Shown here: piece after piece, positions 1-8,668 of the stretch
How the letters are laid out: each line of letters starts with the position of its first letter
How positions within the stretch are numbered: position 1 is the first letter of the stretch
NCBI RefSeq assembly: GCF_036226885.1
Contig: NZ_CP109027.1
Location: 9,548,001 to 9,612,000 of the forward strand
Direction: 5' to 3'
Length of the DNA stretch: 64,000 nt
Origin: Streptomyces sp. NBC_00663
Lineage (GTDB): Bacteria > Actinomycetota > Actinomycetes > Streptomycetales > Streptomycetaceae
The notes under the pieces: generated by a model
What the model was told of the DNA's origin: nothing
Database searches by the model: none
What the model saw: only the letters and a program-made list of their open reading frames with translations
Made by a program: the position numbers and the translations under genes

Positions 1-408
1 CACTCAGGGGGTCTGGGGCGCCGGGTGTTACGGACGAAGTTCGACCATGTGGCACCGGTGTGTCAACGGTAGTGCAGGGATGAAAAGCGGTAGTCGGCAA
101 GAGGATTCACCACGTCTGTTACGGCTTCGACCGATTGCTCCCCTTCGAAACATGGCATGTCTCGCCGACCATGCGCGGCCGGATCCCGTCACGGACCGGC
201 CATGATTGATGGGATGCATTTGCTGTGACCCCGAAATTACAGATCGTTGGCAAGGCGTCTAACTGGGGTTATGTGGCGATGTGGTCGGGAGGCTGGACAG
301 GGCTCGACTAAGCATCTATATATACATCCCATCTCTCCGAGGCGATGACAGACAGTTGCCGCCTACGTGAAACATCTCCCGCTACGGGACCAGCGTGAGG
401 ACCTACCG
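1..408. other. Non-coding leader upstream of the sugar ABC transporter
   Basis: I see no convincing gene here: the short frames have arbitrary composition and no ribosome site. The last 100 bases are unusually AT-rich for this genome and hold a near-perfect AT palindrome at 314-327. The stretch probably contains the promoter and leader of the transporter and fucose operon. Confidence 0.5.
314..327. promoter_or_regulatory. AT-rich near-palindrome, candidate operator or promoter element
   Basis: The sequence ATCTATATATACAT differs from its reverse complement only at the C/C pair. It lies about 80 bases before the transporter start in a region otherwise over 65% GC. A FadR-type GntR regulator closes the same gene set (11431-12153), so this is a plausible binding site, but no consensus was matched. 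Confidence 0.3.
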
Positions 409-1473
409 ATGAGAGTCAGAACCACCCTCTGTTCCGCCGCTGCCACGCTCGCCGCACTGGCTCTGCTCACCGCCTGCGGCGGATCCGGCGGCGCCACCGC
501 GTCGAGCGACGGCGCGGCCCTGGTCGGCGTGGACTACCCCCGTTCCGACACCGACTTCTGGAACTCGTACATCAAGTACACGCCGGAGTACGCCAAGGAG
601 CTCGGTCTCTCGCTCAAGACCACGAACTCGCAGAACGACGTCGCCAAGTTGACCGCCAACGCGCAGACGTTCATCAGCCAGGGCGTGAAGGGCCTCGCCA
701 TGGCCCCGCAGGACACCGCCGCCATCGCGCCCACCCTGGCGCAGTTGGAGGCGAAGAAGATCCCGGTCGTCACCGTCGACACCCGCCCCGACAGCGGCAA
801 GGTCTACATGGTCGTGCGCGCCGACAACCGCGCGTACGGCGAGAAGGCGTGCCAGTACCTCGGCACCAAGCTCGGCGGCAAGGGCAAGGTCGTCATGCTC
901 CAGGGTGGCCTCGACTCCATCAACGGCCGTGACCGCACCGAGGCGTTCAACGAGTGCATGAAGAAGAACTACCCGGACATCACGGTGTTCGGTGAGGCCA
1001 CCAACTGGGACGGCGCGGTCGCCGCGCAGAAGCTCCAGACGCGGCTGACCCAGCACCCGGACATCAAGGGCGTCTACATGCAGTCCAGCTTCGCCCTGTC
1101 CGGCACGCTCCAGGTCCTGAAGCAGAAGGGTCTGCTGGTGGACCCGAAGGACAACAAGCACGTGTTCGTGGTCTCCAACGACGGCATCCCCGAGGAACTC
1201 AAGGACATCGCCGCGGGCAAGGTCGACGCCACCGTCTCCCAGCCGGCCGACCTCTACGCCAAGTACGCCCTGTACTACCTGAAGGCCGCGATCGACGGGA
1301 AGAGCTTCAAGCCCGGCAAGACCGACCACGACAGCACCATCATCCAGGTCCGCGACGGCCTGCTGGAGGACCAGTTGTCCGCCCCGCTGGTCACCGCCGA
1401 CGGCGGCACCTACGGCGGAGTGCCGAGCGTGAAGAGCGACGACACGTCCCTGTGGGGCAACAACCTCAACTGA
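409..1473 (+). CDS. Sugar ABC transporter substrate-binding lipoprotein
   Basis: Extracytoplasmic sugar-binding protein of 354 residues in the type I periplasmic binding fold (ribose/galactose class). Residues 1-23 form a lipoprotein signal: short Arg-containing n-region, hydrophobic core, lipobox LLTAC with Cys23 as the lipidation site, followed by a Gly/Ser linker. I chose the ATG at 409, with a GTGAGGA ribosome site, over a GTG at 367 that would add 14 residues before the signal. The ATPase and permease follow directly, so this is the recognition subunit of that importer. Ligand identity is inferred from context: the next genes encode L-fucose-type oxidation, making fucose or a related aldose likely. 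Confidence 0.9.
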   Translation: MRVRTTLCSAAATLAALALLTACGGSGGATASSDGAALVGVDYPRSDTDFWNSYIKYTPEYAKELGLSLKTTNSQNDVAKLTANAQTFISQGVKGLAMAPQDTAAIAPTLAQLEAKKIPVVTVDTRPDSGKVYMVVRADNRAYGEKACQYLGTKLGGKGKVVMLQGGLDSINGRDRTEAFNECMKKNYPDITVFGEATNWDGAVAAQKLQTRLTQHPDIKGVYMQSSFALSGTLQVLKQKGLLVDPKDNKHVFVVSNDGIPEELKDIAAGKVDATVSQPADLYAKYALYYLKAAIDGKSFKPGKTDHDSTIIQVRDGLLEDQLSAPLVTADGGTYGGVPSVKSDDTSLWGNNLN

Positions 1474-1518
1474 TGCCCTGCCAGGTATTTCAAGACACTC
1501 GCATACAAGGCGGTTGAG

Positions 1519-3081
1519 ATGAGCGACGGGGAGCCAACAGTCAGCCCCGCGCCCGCCCCGGCGGACGACGGACGGGCCCCTGTCGGCCCGCCCGTCGTCG
1601 AGGCGACGGGCATTGTGAAACGATTCGGTCCGACGGTGGCCCTGAACGGAGTCCGGATCACCATCAGGCCCGGCGAGACCCACGCGCTCGTCGGCCGCAA
1701 CGGAGCGGGCAAGTCGACTCTGGTGTCCGTCCTCACCGGACTTCAGGCCCCGGACGAGGGAACGGTCACCTTCGGCGGCGCCCCGGCCCCCCGGATCACG
1801 GACCGCGACGCCTGGCGCCGCAACGTGGCCTGCGTCTACCAGAAGTCGACGATCATCCCCACCCTGACCGTGGCCGAGAACCTCTTCCTGAACCGGCACG
1901 GCCGCGGCCGCAGCAGGCTGATCAGCTGGCAGGGCGTACGCCGACAAGCCGCAGACCTGCTGTCCACCTGGTCCGTGGACGTCGACCCGCAGACCCCGGC
2001 GGGTGAACTCGGCGTCGAACAGCGGCAGTTCGTCGAGATCGCCCGCGCGCTGTCCTTCGGGGCGCGGTTCATCATCCTCGACGAACCCACCGCCCAGCTC
2101 GACGGCGCGGCGATCAACCGGCTCTTCGACCGGATCCGCGATCTGCAACGCCAGGGCGTGACCTTCCTGTTCATCAGCCACCATCTCCAAGAGGTCTACG
2201 AGATCTGCGACATGGTGACGGTGTTCCGGGACGCCCGGCACATCCTGACCGCGCCCGTCACCGAGCTGCCCCGGACCGAACTCGTCGGCGCCATGACCGG
2301 CGAGACGGCGGCCGGTCTGCGCCAGGAACGGACGAGTTCCCTGGACGCCGACGCGACGCCGGCACTGAGCGTCAGTGACCTGCGCGGCGACGCCTACGAC
2401 GGCGTCACCTTCGAGGTGGGCGCCGGGGAGATCGTCGGACTCGCGGGGGCGGCCGGCAGCGGTCGTACCGAGGTCGCCGAGACCGTCGTAGGACTGCGGG
2501 CCGCCGACGGGGGACAGGTCGCGGTCGCCGGGCGGCGGCCCCGCCCGGGCAGCGTGCCGGCCGCCCTGGCCGCCGGCGCCGGCTTCGTCCCCCAGGACCG
2601 GCACCACCAGGGCTTCGTGCCCGACATGTCGATCGCGGACAACGCGACCCTGTCCGTGCCCCACCGGCTCGGGCAGAACGGGTTCCTCAGCAGGCGGAGC
2701 CGGGACCGGCTCGCCGAGGGCATGATCGAGAACCTGGCGATCAAGACACCCGGCCCCGAACTGCCCGTCTCCGCGCTGTCCGGGGGCAACCAGCAGAAGG
2801 TCGTCATGGCCCGCGCCCTCGCCGACGATCCGAAGCTGCTGGTGCTGATCAACCCGACCGCGGGCGTGGACGTGCGCTCCAAGGAGTTCCTCCTCGGCAA
2901 GGTCGAGGAGACCGCGGACGCCGGCACCGGGGTGCTCATCGCCTCCGACGAGCTCGACGACCTGCGCATGTGTGACCGGGTCCTGGTGATGTTCCAGGGC
3001 CGAGTGACCTCAGAGATCGCCCGCGGCTGGCACGACCACGACCTCGTGGCCGCGATGGAAGGAGTGGACCTTCATGCCTGA
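1519..3081 (+). CDS. Sugar ABC transporter ATP-binding protein (two NBDs)
   Basis: A 520-residue RbsA/MglA-type protein with two fused nucleotide-binding domains, energising import with the neighbouring permease. The N-terminal domain is complete: Walker A GRNGAGKST near residue 60 and Walker B LDEPTA near residue 195. The C-terminal domain has the degenerate Walker A usual for the family (AGAAGSGRTE) and a good signature ALSGGNQQK, but its Walker B region reads LVLINPTAG where family members normally have LDEPT, so both the magnesium Asp and the catalytic Glu are replaced. The stop overlaps the permease start by 8 bases, indicating translational coupling. Confidence 0.92.
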   Translation: MSDGEPTVSPAPAPADDGRAPVGPPVVEATGIVKRFGPTVALNGVRITIRPGETHALVGRNGAGKSTLVSVLTGLQAPDEGTVTFGGAPAPRITDRDAWRRNVACVYQKSTIIPTLTVAENLFLNRHGRGRSRLISWQGVRRQAADLLSTWSVDVDPQTPAGELGVEQRQFVEIARALSFGARFIILDEPTAQLDGAAINRLFDRIRDLQRQGVTFLFISHHLQEVYEICDMVTVFRDARHILTAPVTELPRTELVGAMTGETAAGLRQERTSSLDADATPALSVSDLRGDAYDGVTFEVGAGEIVGLAGAAGSGRTEVAETVVGLRAADGGQVAVAGRRPRPGSVPAALAAGAGFVPQDRHHQGFVPDMSIADNATLSVPHRLGQNGFLSRRSRDRLAEGMIENLAIKTPGPELPVSALSGGNQQKVVMARALADDPKLLVLINPTAGVDVRSKEFLLGKVEETADAGTGVLIASDELDDLRMCDRVLVMFQGRVTSEIARGWHDHDLVAAMEGVDLHA

Positions 3082-4117
3082 GACCGTCCTCGCGGACACC
3101 TCCGCCCCCGAGGCCAAGGAGCCCGAGGCCAGGCGGACCGCGCTGTTCGGCGGCCGGATACCGTTGGCCCGGCTGCGCGACCTCGCCCTCGTCCCCGCGA
3201 TCGTCGTCATCGCGATCGTCGGGCAGATCGTCAACCCCGTCTTCCTCCAGGCCGACAACCTCATCAACGTCCTCCAGACGATGTCCGAGATCGCCCTGCT
3301 GGTCCTCGCCCAGGCCATGGTCCTGATCGTCAAGAAGATGGACCTGTCGCTCGAGTCCACCATGGGCCTCGCGCCCGGCGTCGCGGCCTGGCTCGTCGTA
3401 CCCACCGGTGCCGGACACGGCCTCGGGCTCCTCCCCGGCGCCTGGGCGATCCCGGTCACCCTGGCCGTGGGCGCGCTGGTCGGCGTCATCAACGCTCTGC
3501 TGATCATCCGCTTCGGCCTCAACGGCTTCATCGTCACCCTCGGCATGCTGATCGTCCTGCGCGGTGTCCTGACCGGCATCTCCGGCGGCCAGACCTTCTT
3601 CCAGCTGCCGGAGTCGATGCTCTACCTGGGCACGGCCGAATGGTTCGGGATGCCCGCCTCCATCTGGCTCTGCCTCACCCTGTTCGCCGTGGCCATCGTC
3701 GTACTCGGCTGGACCAGCTTCGGCCGCTCGCTGTACGCCATCGGCGGCAACGTCGACGCCGCGAAAGCGGCCGGCATCCGCACCGACCGGGTGCTGTGGA
3801 TCGTCATCGTCACCGGCAGCGTGCTCGCCGCCCTCGCCGGACTGCTGCTGTCCGGGCGGCTGGCCTCGGTCGCCTCCGCGCAGGGCAACGGCTACATCTT
3901 CACCGTCTTCGCCGCCGCCGTCATCGGCGGGATCAGCCTCAACGGCGGCAAGGGCACCATGTTCGGCGCCTTCAGCGGCATCCTGCTGCTCTTCATGATC
4001 CAGAACGTGCTCACCCTGGCGGGTGTCCCCGCCCAGTGGATCGGCGCCCTCAACGGCCTGATCATCCTCGTCGCACTGATGATCTCGCGCATCACGGGCG
4101 GCAAGGTCCAGGAGTGA
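3074..4117 (+). CDS. Sugar ABC transporter permease
   Basis: A 347-residue integral membrane protein of the RbsC/AraH class (BPD_transp_2). After a charged N-terminus of about 40 residues it has roughly ten hydrophobic segments and the conserved regions typical of the family (NGFIVTLGM near residue 155, YAIGGNVDAAKAAGI near residue 220, IGGISLNGGKGT near residue 285). It starts inside the ATPase gene (ATG at 3074, preceded by GGAAGGAG), so the two are co-translated. It completes the binding protein/ATPase/permease importer set; the long stretch to 4234 separates transport from catabolic genes. Confidence 0.92.
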   Translation: MPETVLADTSAPEAKEPEARRTALFGGRIPLARLRDLALVPAIVVIAIVGQIVNPVFLQADNLINVLQTMSEIALLVLAQAMVLIVKKMDLSLESTMGLAPGVAAWLVVPTGAGHGLGLLPGAWAIPVTLAVGALVGVINALLIIRFGLNGFIVTLGMLIVLRGVLTGISGGQTFFQLPESMLYLGTAEWFGMPASIWLCLTLFAVAIVVLGWTSFGRSLYAIGGNVDAAKAAGIRTDRVLWIVIVTGSVLAALAGLLLSGRLASVASAQGNGYIFTVFAAAVIGGISLNGGKGTMFGAFSGILLLFMIQNVLTLAGVPAQWIGALNGLIILVALMISRITGGKVQE

Positions 4118-4197
4118 CCTCCGTGCGGCCGGCGCGGATCCACGCGTGACGTGACCACACGGCCGCCGGACCTCCTCCGTCGTTCCCCACCTCGTCG

Positions 4198-4216
4198 CAG
4201 GGGCCGTTCGCCCCTG
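4198..4216 (+). other. Intercistronic hairpin between transporter and catabolic genes
   Basis: A perfect 7-bp stem CAGGGGC/GCCCCTG with a five-base loop sits 17 bases before the start of the fuconate dehydratase gene. There is no U-tract, so it is more likely an RNA processing or stability element than a full terminator. It may allow different transcript levels for transport and catabolism. Confidence 0.35.
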
Positions 4217-4233
4217 TCCTCCCAGGAGCTGCC

Positions 4234-5568
4234 ATGTCCACCGTTGTGTCCCCTCCGTCGGCGTCCGCCCGTATCACCGCCCTGGACGTCCTCGACGTAC
4301 GATTCCCCACGTCCGAGCACCTGGACGGTTCGGACGCAATGAACCCCGAGCCCGACTACTCGGCCGCCTACGTCGTCCTGCGCACCGACGCGGGCGACGG
4401 TCTTGAGGGCCATGCCCTGGCCTTCACCACCGGCCGTGGCAACGACGTGCAGGCCGCCGCCATCGCGGCCCTCGCCACGTTCGTGGTGGGCCGCACGGTC
4501 GACGAGGTCTGCGGTGACCTCGGCGCGTTCTCCCGCTCCCTGGTCCACGACCCCCAACTGCGCTGGCTGGGACCGGAGAAGGGCGCCATCCACATGGCGA
4601 CCGGCGCGGTCGTCAACGCCGCCTGGGACCTGGCCGCCAAGCGGGCCGGCAAGCCCGTCTGGCGCTTCCTCGGCGAGATGTCGCCCGAGAACCTGGTCGC
4701 CCAGGTCGACTTCCGCTGGCTGTCCGACGCCCTCACCCCCCAGGAGGCCCTGGAGATCCTCAAGCGCGCCGAACCCGGCCGCGAGGAGCGCATGGCCCGT
4801 CTGCTGGAGCGCGGCTATCCCGCCTACACCACCACCCCCGGCTGGCTCGGCTACTCCGACGAGAAGCTCGCCCGCCTCGCCCGCGAGGCCGTGACGGACG
4901 GCTTCACCCAGATCAAGCTGAAGGTCGGCGCGGACCTTCAGGACGACGTACGGCGCATGCGCACGGCCCGCGAGACCGTCGGACCGGACATCCGCATCGC
5001 GGTGGACGCCAACCAGAGATGGGACGTCCAGCCCGCCATCGACTGGATGCGTGCCCTGGCCCCCTACGACCCGTACTGGATCGAGGAGCCCACCTCACCC
5101 GACGACATCCTTGGCCACGCCGCCGTCCGCAAGGCCGTCAGCCCCATCAAAGTCGCCACCGGCGAACACATCGCCAACCGGGTCGTGTTCAAGCAGCTGT
5201 TGCAGGCCGGGGCGGTGGACATCGTGCAGATCGACTCCGCGCGGGTCGGCGGCGTGGGCGAGAACATCGCGATCCTGCTGCTCGCCGCCAAGTACGGCGT
5301 CCCGGTCTGCCCGCACGCCGGCGGCGTCGGCCTGTGCGAGATGGTCCAGCACCTGTCGATGTTCGACTACGTCGCCGTCTCCGCCACCACCGAGGACCGG
5401 GTCATCGAGTACGTCGACCACCTGCACGAGCACTTCGTCGACCCGGTGCGCCTCGCCGGCGGCCACTACCTCGCACCGACCCTGCCCGGACTGAGCGCCC
5501 AGATGCACCCCGAGTCCCTCAAGGAGTACACCTACCCCGACGGCCCCGTCTGGTCCGCCCGTGTCTGA
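4234..5568 (+). CDS. L-fuconate dehydratase (enolase superfamily)
   Basis: A 444-residue member of the mandelate racemase/enolase superfamily that should remove water from L-fuconate to give 2-keto-3-deoxy-L-fuconate. The N-terminal capping domain is followed by the barrel with the KxK base (Lys228/Lys230 in IKLKVG), metal ligands Asp258 (VDAN), Glu284 (EEP) and Glu311 (TGE), and His361 in CPHAGG, the acid/base of the dehydratase branch. The sequence HLDGSDAMNPEPDYS near residue 29 is typical of fuconate dehydratases. The ATG at 4234 has AGGAG six bases upstream. The next gene overlaps by 8 bases. Fuconate is the best guess; a closely related aldonate cannot be excluded. Confidence 0.88.
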   Translation: MSTVVSPPSASARITALDVLDVRFPTSEHLDGSDAMNPEPDYSAAYVVLRTDAGDGLEGHALAFTTGRGNDVQAAAIAALATFVVGRTVDEVCGDLGAFSRSLVHDPQLRWLGPEKGAIHMATGAVVNAAWDLAAKRAGKPVWRFLGEMSPENLVAQVDFRWLSDALTPQEALEILKRAEPGREERMARLLERGYPAYTTTPGWLGYSDEKLARLAREAVTDGFTQIKLKVGADLQDDVRRMRTARETVGPDIRIAVDANQRWDVQPAIDWMRALAPYDPYWIEEPTSPDDILGHAAVRKAVSPIKVATGEHIANRVVFKQLLQAGAVDIVQIDSARVGGVGENIAILLLAAKYGVPVCPHAGGVGLCEMVQHLSMFDYVAVSATTEDRVIEYVDHLHEHFVDPVRLAGGHYLAPTLPGLSAQMHPESLKEYTYPDGPVWSARV

Positions 5569-6448
5569 CGTGCTCCCCCTGGTCGACTCGCACCACCACG
5601 TGTGGAACCTCGACCACCGCCCCCAGCCCTGGCTGGACGAGCCGGGTCACGAGTCGATTCGCCGGACCTACGGCGTCGACGACCTGCGACGGGACGCGAC
5701 CCGGCCGCTCGCCGGACGGCGGTTGACGTCCGCCGTGCTCGTCCAGTGCGTGACCTCCGTCTCCGAGACTCAGGAACTGCTGGTCCTCGCGGGCCAGGAC
5801 CCACTGATCGGCGCCGTCGTCGGCTGGGCGGACCTCACCTCGCCCGCGATCGGTGACGTACTCGACACCCTGCTCGCCGGGCCCGGCGGCGGACACCTGC
5901 GGGCCCTGCGGCACATCGTGCAGGGCGAGTCCGACCCGGCGTGGCTGCAACATCCGGCCGTCGAGCGGGGGTTGCGGGCCCTGCGGGACAGAGGTCTCGG
6001 CTACGACGTACTCATCCGCGACCACCAGTTTCCCCAGGCGATCCGCCTCGCCCAGCGCTTCCCGGACCTGCCCCTGGTCCTGGACCACGCGGGCAAGCCT
6101 CCTGTCGGCCGCCACGGTCTGTCCGGCTGGGAGCGGAAGATCCGCGTTCTGGCCGGCAACCCCCACGTGCGGTGCAAGGTGTCTGGGCTGATCACGGAAG
6201 CCGACCACCATAGATGGACGATCGACGACATCCGCCCGGTGTGGGACGTCCTGCTCCCCGCCTTCGGCGCCGACCGGCTGATGTTCGGCTCGGACTGGCC
6301 GGTCTGCGTACTCGCGGGCGGCTGGAACCGGTGGGCCGCCACCGTCGAGGAGCTCCTGGCCGGCTGCTCCGTCGCCGAGACCGACGCGATCCTCGCCGGC
6401 ACCGCCACCGATTTCTACCGTCTGAAGGAGGAGACGTCATGCTCCTGA
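5561..6448 (+). CDS. L-fucono-lactonase, amidohydrolase family
   Basis: A 295-residue metal-dependent TIM-barrel hydrolase of the amidohydrolase_2 family, predicted to open L-fuconolactone to L-fuconate. It has the N-terminal metal-binding cluster DSHHHVWNL (His11-His13), the LDHAGKP strand near residue 175 and the MFGSDWPV motif near residue 245, whose Asp is the usual catalytic metal ligand. The GTG start overlaps the dehydratase stop by 8 bases, so they are translationally coupled. Position between dehydratase and mutarotase genes fits the order fucose, lactone, fuconate. Other aldonolactones are possible substrates. Confidence 0.85.
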   Translation: MSDVLPLVDSHHHVWNLDHRPQPWLDEPGHESIRRTYGVDDLRRDATRPLAGRRLTSAVLVQCVTSVSETQELLVLAGQDPLIGAVVGWADLTSPAIGDVLDTLLAGPGGGHLRALRHIVQGESDPAWLQHPAVERGLRALRDRGLGYDVLIRDHQFPQAIRLAQRFPDLPLVLDHAGKPPVGRHGLSGWERKIRVLAGNPHVRCKVSGLITEADHHRWTIDDIRPVWDVLLPAFGADRLMFGSDWPVCVLAGGWNRWAATVEELLAGCSVAETDAILAGTATDFYRLKEETSCS

Positions 6449-6870
6449 CCCGCCTGCTGCACCCCGGCATCCTCGAAGCGCTGGCCGGAGCCGGCCACGG
6501 GGCCCGGGTGCTGCTCGCCGACGGCCACTACCCCGCGAGCACCGCCACCGGTGCACGCGCCCGGACCGTCCACCTCAACCTGGCCCCCGGACTGCTCGAC
6601 GTCACCACCGTGCTCGACGTCCTGCTGAGCGCCCTGCCCGTCGAGTCGGCCCAGGTGATGGTGCCCCCCGAGGGCGAACCGGAGCCGCCCGCCATCGCCG
6701 AGTACCGCTCGATGCTGGCGCCCGCCCCGCTCGGCACCCTCGGACGCTTCGAGTTCTACGACGCCGCCCGTTCCCCCGACCTGGCGCTGGCGATCGTCAC
6801 CGCCGACACCCGTACCTACGCCAACCTGCTGCTGACCATCGGCGTCCGCGCTGAAGGGACCCTGACATGA
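6439..6870 (+). CDS. fucU: L-fucose mutarotase (RbsD/FucU family)
   Basis: A 143-residue FucU/RbsD-type protein that interconverts alpha and beta anomers of a free sugar. LLTRLLHPGILEALAGAGHG at the N-terminus and the VLLADGHYP segment with its conserved Asp-Gly-His are family hallmarks. The start (ATG 6439) lies inside the lactonase gene, with GAAGGAGGAG just upstream, and the stop overlaps the next start. The FucU type fits L-fucose better than ribose given the fuconate dehydratase next door. Confidence 0.85.
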   Translation: MLLTRLLHPGILEALAGAGHGARVLLADGHYPASTATGARARTVHLNLAPGLLDVTTVLDVLLSALPVESAQVMVPPEGEPEPPAIAEYRSMLAPAPLGTLGRFEFYDAARSPDLALAIVTADTRTYANLLLTIGVRAEGTLT

Positions 6871-7910
6871 CGCTTGCCGTGCGCTACATCGCCGCGCGCT
6901 CCCTTGACACCGCCACCTCCGAGAACCCGCCTCCCGGGCCCGGCGAGGTCGAACTGGCCCCCGCCTACGTCGGCATCTGCGGCACCGACCTGCACATCTT
7001 CCACGGTGACATGGACGCCCGGGTCGCCGCGCCCGCCGTGCTCGGGCACGAGATGTCCGGCCGTGTCGTCCGGGTGGGACCGGACGTGACGGGCTGGGCA
7101 CCCGGTGACGCGGTCACCGTCATGCCGCTGCGCTGGGACGGCACCTGCCCGGCCTGCCAGGCGGGCCATCAACACATCTGCCAGCACCTGGACTTCATCG
7201 GCATCGACTCCCCGGGCGCGATGCAGCAGCGCTGGACCGTGCCCGCCTCGACACTCATCCGGCTGCCCGACACCCTTCCCCTCGACCGGGCAGCGCTCGT
7301 CGAGCCGACCGCGGTCGCCGTGCACGACGTGGGCCGGGCCGGGATCCGCGAGGGCGAGAAGGTCGTCGTGGTCGGCGGCGGCCCGGTCGGCATCCTGATC
7401 GCGCTGGTCGCCCGGGCCGCGGGCGCCGACGTCCGCGTCGCGGAACTCAGCGCCCACCGCCGTCTGCTCGCCGAGGAGTTGGGCCTCACCGCCTGGAATC
7501 CCGCCGCGGACGACGTGACCAAGCTGGTCGGCGAGTGGACCGGGGACGCGGGCGCCGACGTCGCCTTCGAGGTGTCCGGCGCGGCCGGTGGGGTGGAAAC
7601 GGCGGTCGAGGTGCTGGGCGTACGCGGCCGGCTGTGTCTCGTGGCCATCCACCCGCGGCCCCGCGAGATCAACCTGCACCGCTTCTTCTGGCGCGAACTC
7701 ACCCTCGTCGGAGCCCGGTTGTACGACCGCTCCGACTTCGAGAACGCCGTCGCCCTGGTCGCCGACGGCACGATCCCGGCCGAGCGGCTGATCAGCAAGG
7801 TCGTACCCCTCACGCAGGCGCCGGCCGCCTTCGAGGCCCTGGAGGGCGGCGGCGACGTGATGAAGATCCTCGTGGACTGCACCGACGACGCTCAGGGAGC
7901 GGCCGTATGA
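6867..7910 (+). CDS. Zinc-dependent medium-chain alcohol/polyol dehydrogenase
   Basis: A 347-residue MDR-type NAD(P)-dependent dehydrogenase of the sorbitol/threonine dehydrogenase group. The catalytic zinc site is Cys38 with His61-Glu62 (GHE). The structural zinc loop retains Cys94, Cys97 and Cys105, while the first ligand position is an Asp. The Rossmann motif GGGPVG is near residue 170. It overlaps both neighbours by 4 bases. Its role is not certain: it may oxidise the sugar or a keto-deoxy acid, or reduce lactaldehyde formed by an aldol cleavage. Confidence 0.82.
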   Translation: MTLAVRYIAARSLDTATSENPPPGPGEVELAPAYVGICGTDLHIFHGDMDARVAAPAVLGHEMSGRVVRVGPDVTGWAPGDAVTVMPLRWDGTCPACQAGHQHICQHLDFIGIDSPGAMQQRWTVPASTLIRLPDTLPLDRAALVEPTAVAVHDVGRAGIREGEKVVVVGGGPVGILIALVARAAGADVRVAELSAHRRLLAEELGLTAWNPAADDVTKLVGEWTGDAGADVAFEVSGAAGGVETAVEVLGVRGRLCLVAIHPRPREINLHRFFWRELTLVGARLYDRSDFENAVALVADGTIPAERLISKVVPLTQAPAAFEALEGGGDVMKILVDCTDDAQGAAV

Positions 7911-8668
7911 ACGCCTTCGACCTCACCGGAAAGCTCGCCGTCGTCACCGGAGCCCGGCGCGGCATCGGCCGCGCCATGGCCCGCGCGCTCGCCGAGGCCG
8001 GCGCGGACGTCATCGGCGTCAGCGCCGGCCTGGAGGCGTCCGGCAGCGCGGTGGAGAAGGACGTCGTCGCCGCGGGCCGTACCTTCGAGGCGATCCGCAC
8101 CGACTTCGCCGACCCCGAGGCCGTACGGGCCCTGGGCGCGGACCTCGCCGGACGCGAGCGGCCGGTGGACATCCTGGTCAACAACGCGGGCACCATCCGC
8201 CGCGCCCCGGCCGCCGAACACCCGGACACCGACTGGGACTTGGTGCTCCAGGTCAACCTCAACGCGCAGTTCGCCCTCTCCCGTGCGGTCGGTGGGGCGA
8301 TGGTGGCACGCGGCCAGGGGAAGATCATCTTCACGGCGTCACTGCTCAGCTTCCAGGGCGGCATCACCGTCCCCGGCTACACCGCCGCCAAGCACGGTGT
8401 CGCCGGCCTGACCAAGGCGCTGGCCAACGAGTGGGCCGCGCGGGGCGTCAACGTCAACGCCATCGCCCCGGGCTACATAGCCACCGACAACACCCAGGCC
8501 CTCCAGGACGACCCGGTGCGCAGCAAGGCGATCCTGGACCGCATCCCGGCCGGCCGCTGGGGCAGCGCCGACGATCTGGCAGGCGTCACGGTGTTCCTGG
8601 CCTCGGACGCCGCCGCCTACCTCCACGGCGTCATCCTGCCCGTCGACGGCGGATGGCTCGGCCGATGA
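7907..8668 (+). CDS. SDR oxidoreductase, likely keto-deoxy sugar acid dehydrogenase
   Basis: A 253-residue classical short-chain dehydrogenase. It has TGARRGIG (residues 14-21) for NAD(P) binding, VNNAG near 91-95, and the catalytic Ser145, Tyr158 and Lys162 (YTAAK). It resembles 2-deoxy-D-gluconate 3-dehydrogenase and the 2-keto-3-deoxy-L-fuconate 4-dehydrogenase of the oxidative fucose route, which produces 2,4-diketo-3-deoxy-L-fuconate. An ATGA overlap with the zinc dehydrogenase and with the aldolase shows tight co-translation. No diketo-acid hydrolase gene is visible in the operon. Confidence 0.82.
   Translation: MNAFDLTGKLAVVTGARRGIGRAMARALAEAGADVIGVSAGLEASGSAVEKDVVAAGRTFEAIRTDFADPEAVRALGADLAGRERPVDILVNNAGTIRRAPAAEHPDTDWDLVLQVNLNAQFALSRAVGGAMVARGQGKIIFTASLLSFQGGITVPGYTAAKHGVAGLTKALANEWAARGVNVNAIAPGYIATDNTQALQDDPVRSKAILDRIPAGRWGSADDLAGVTVFLASDAAAYLHGVILPVDGGWLGR

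Noticed and set aside
403..2664. Very long open frame antisense to the transporter genes (also 40903-43803, 45561-48188 and 60054-63587 on the minus strand)
   Set aside because: High third-position GC leaves antisense frames open. Their products are Gly/Val/Asp/Arg-rich, match no family and oppose well-recognised genes.
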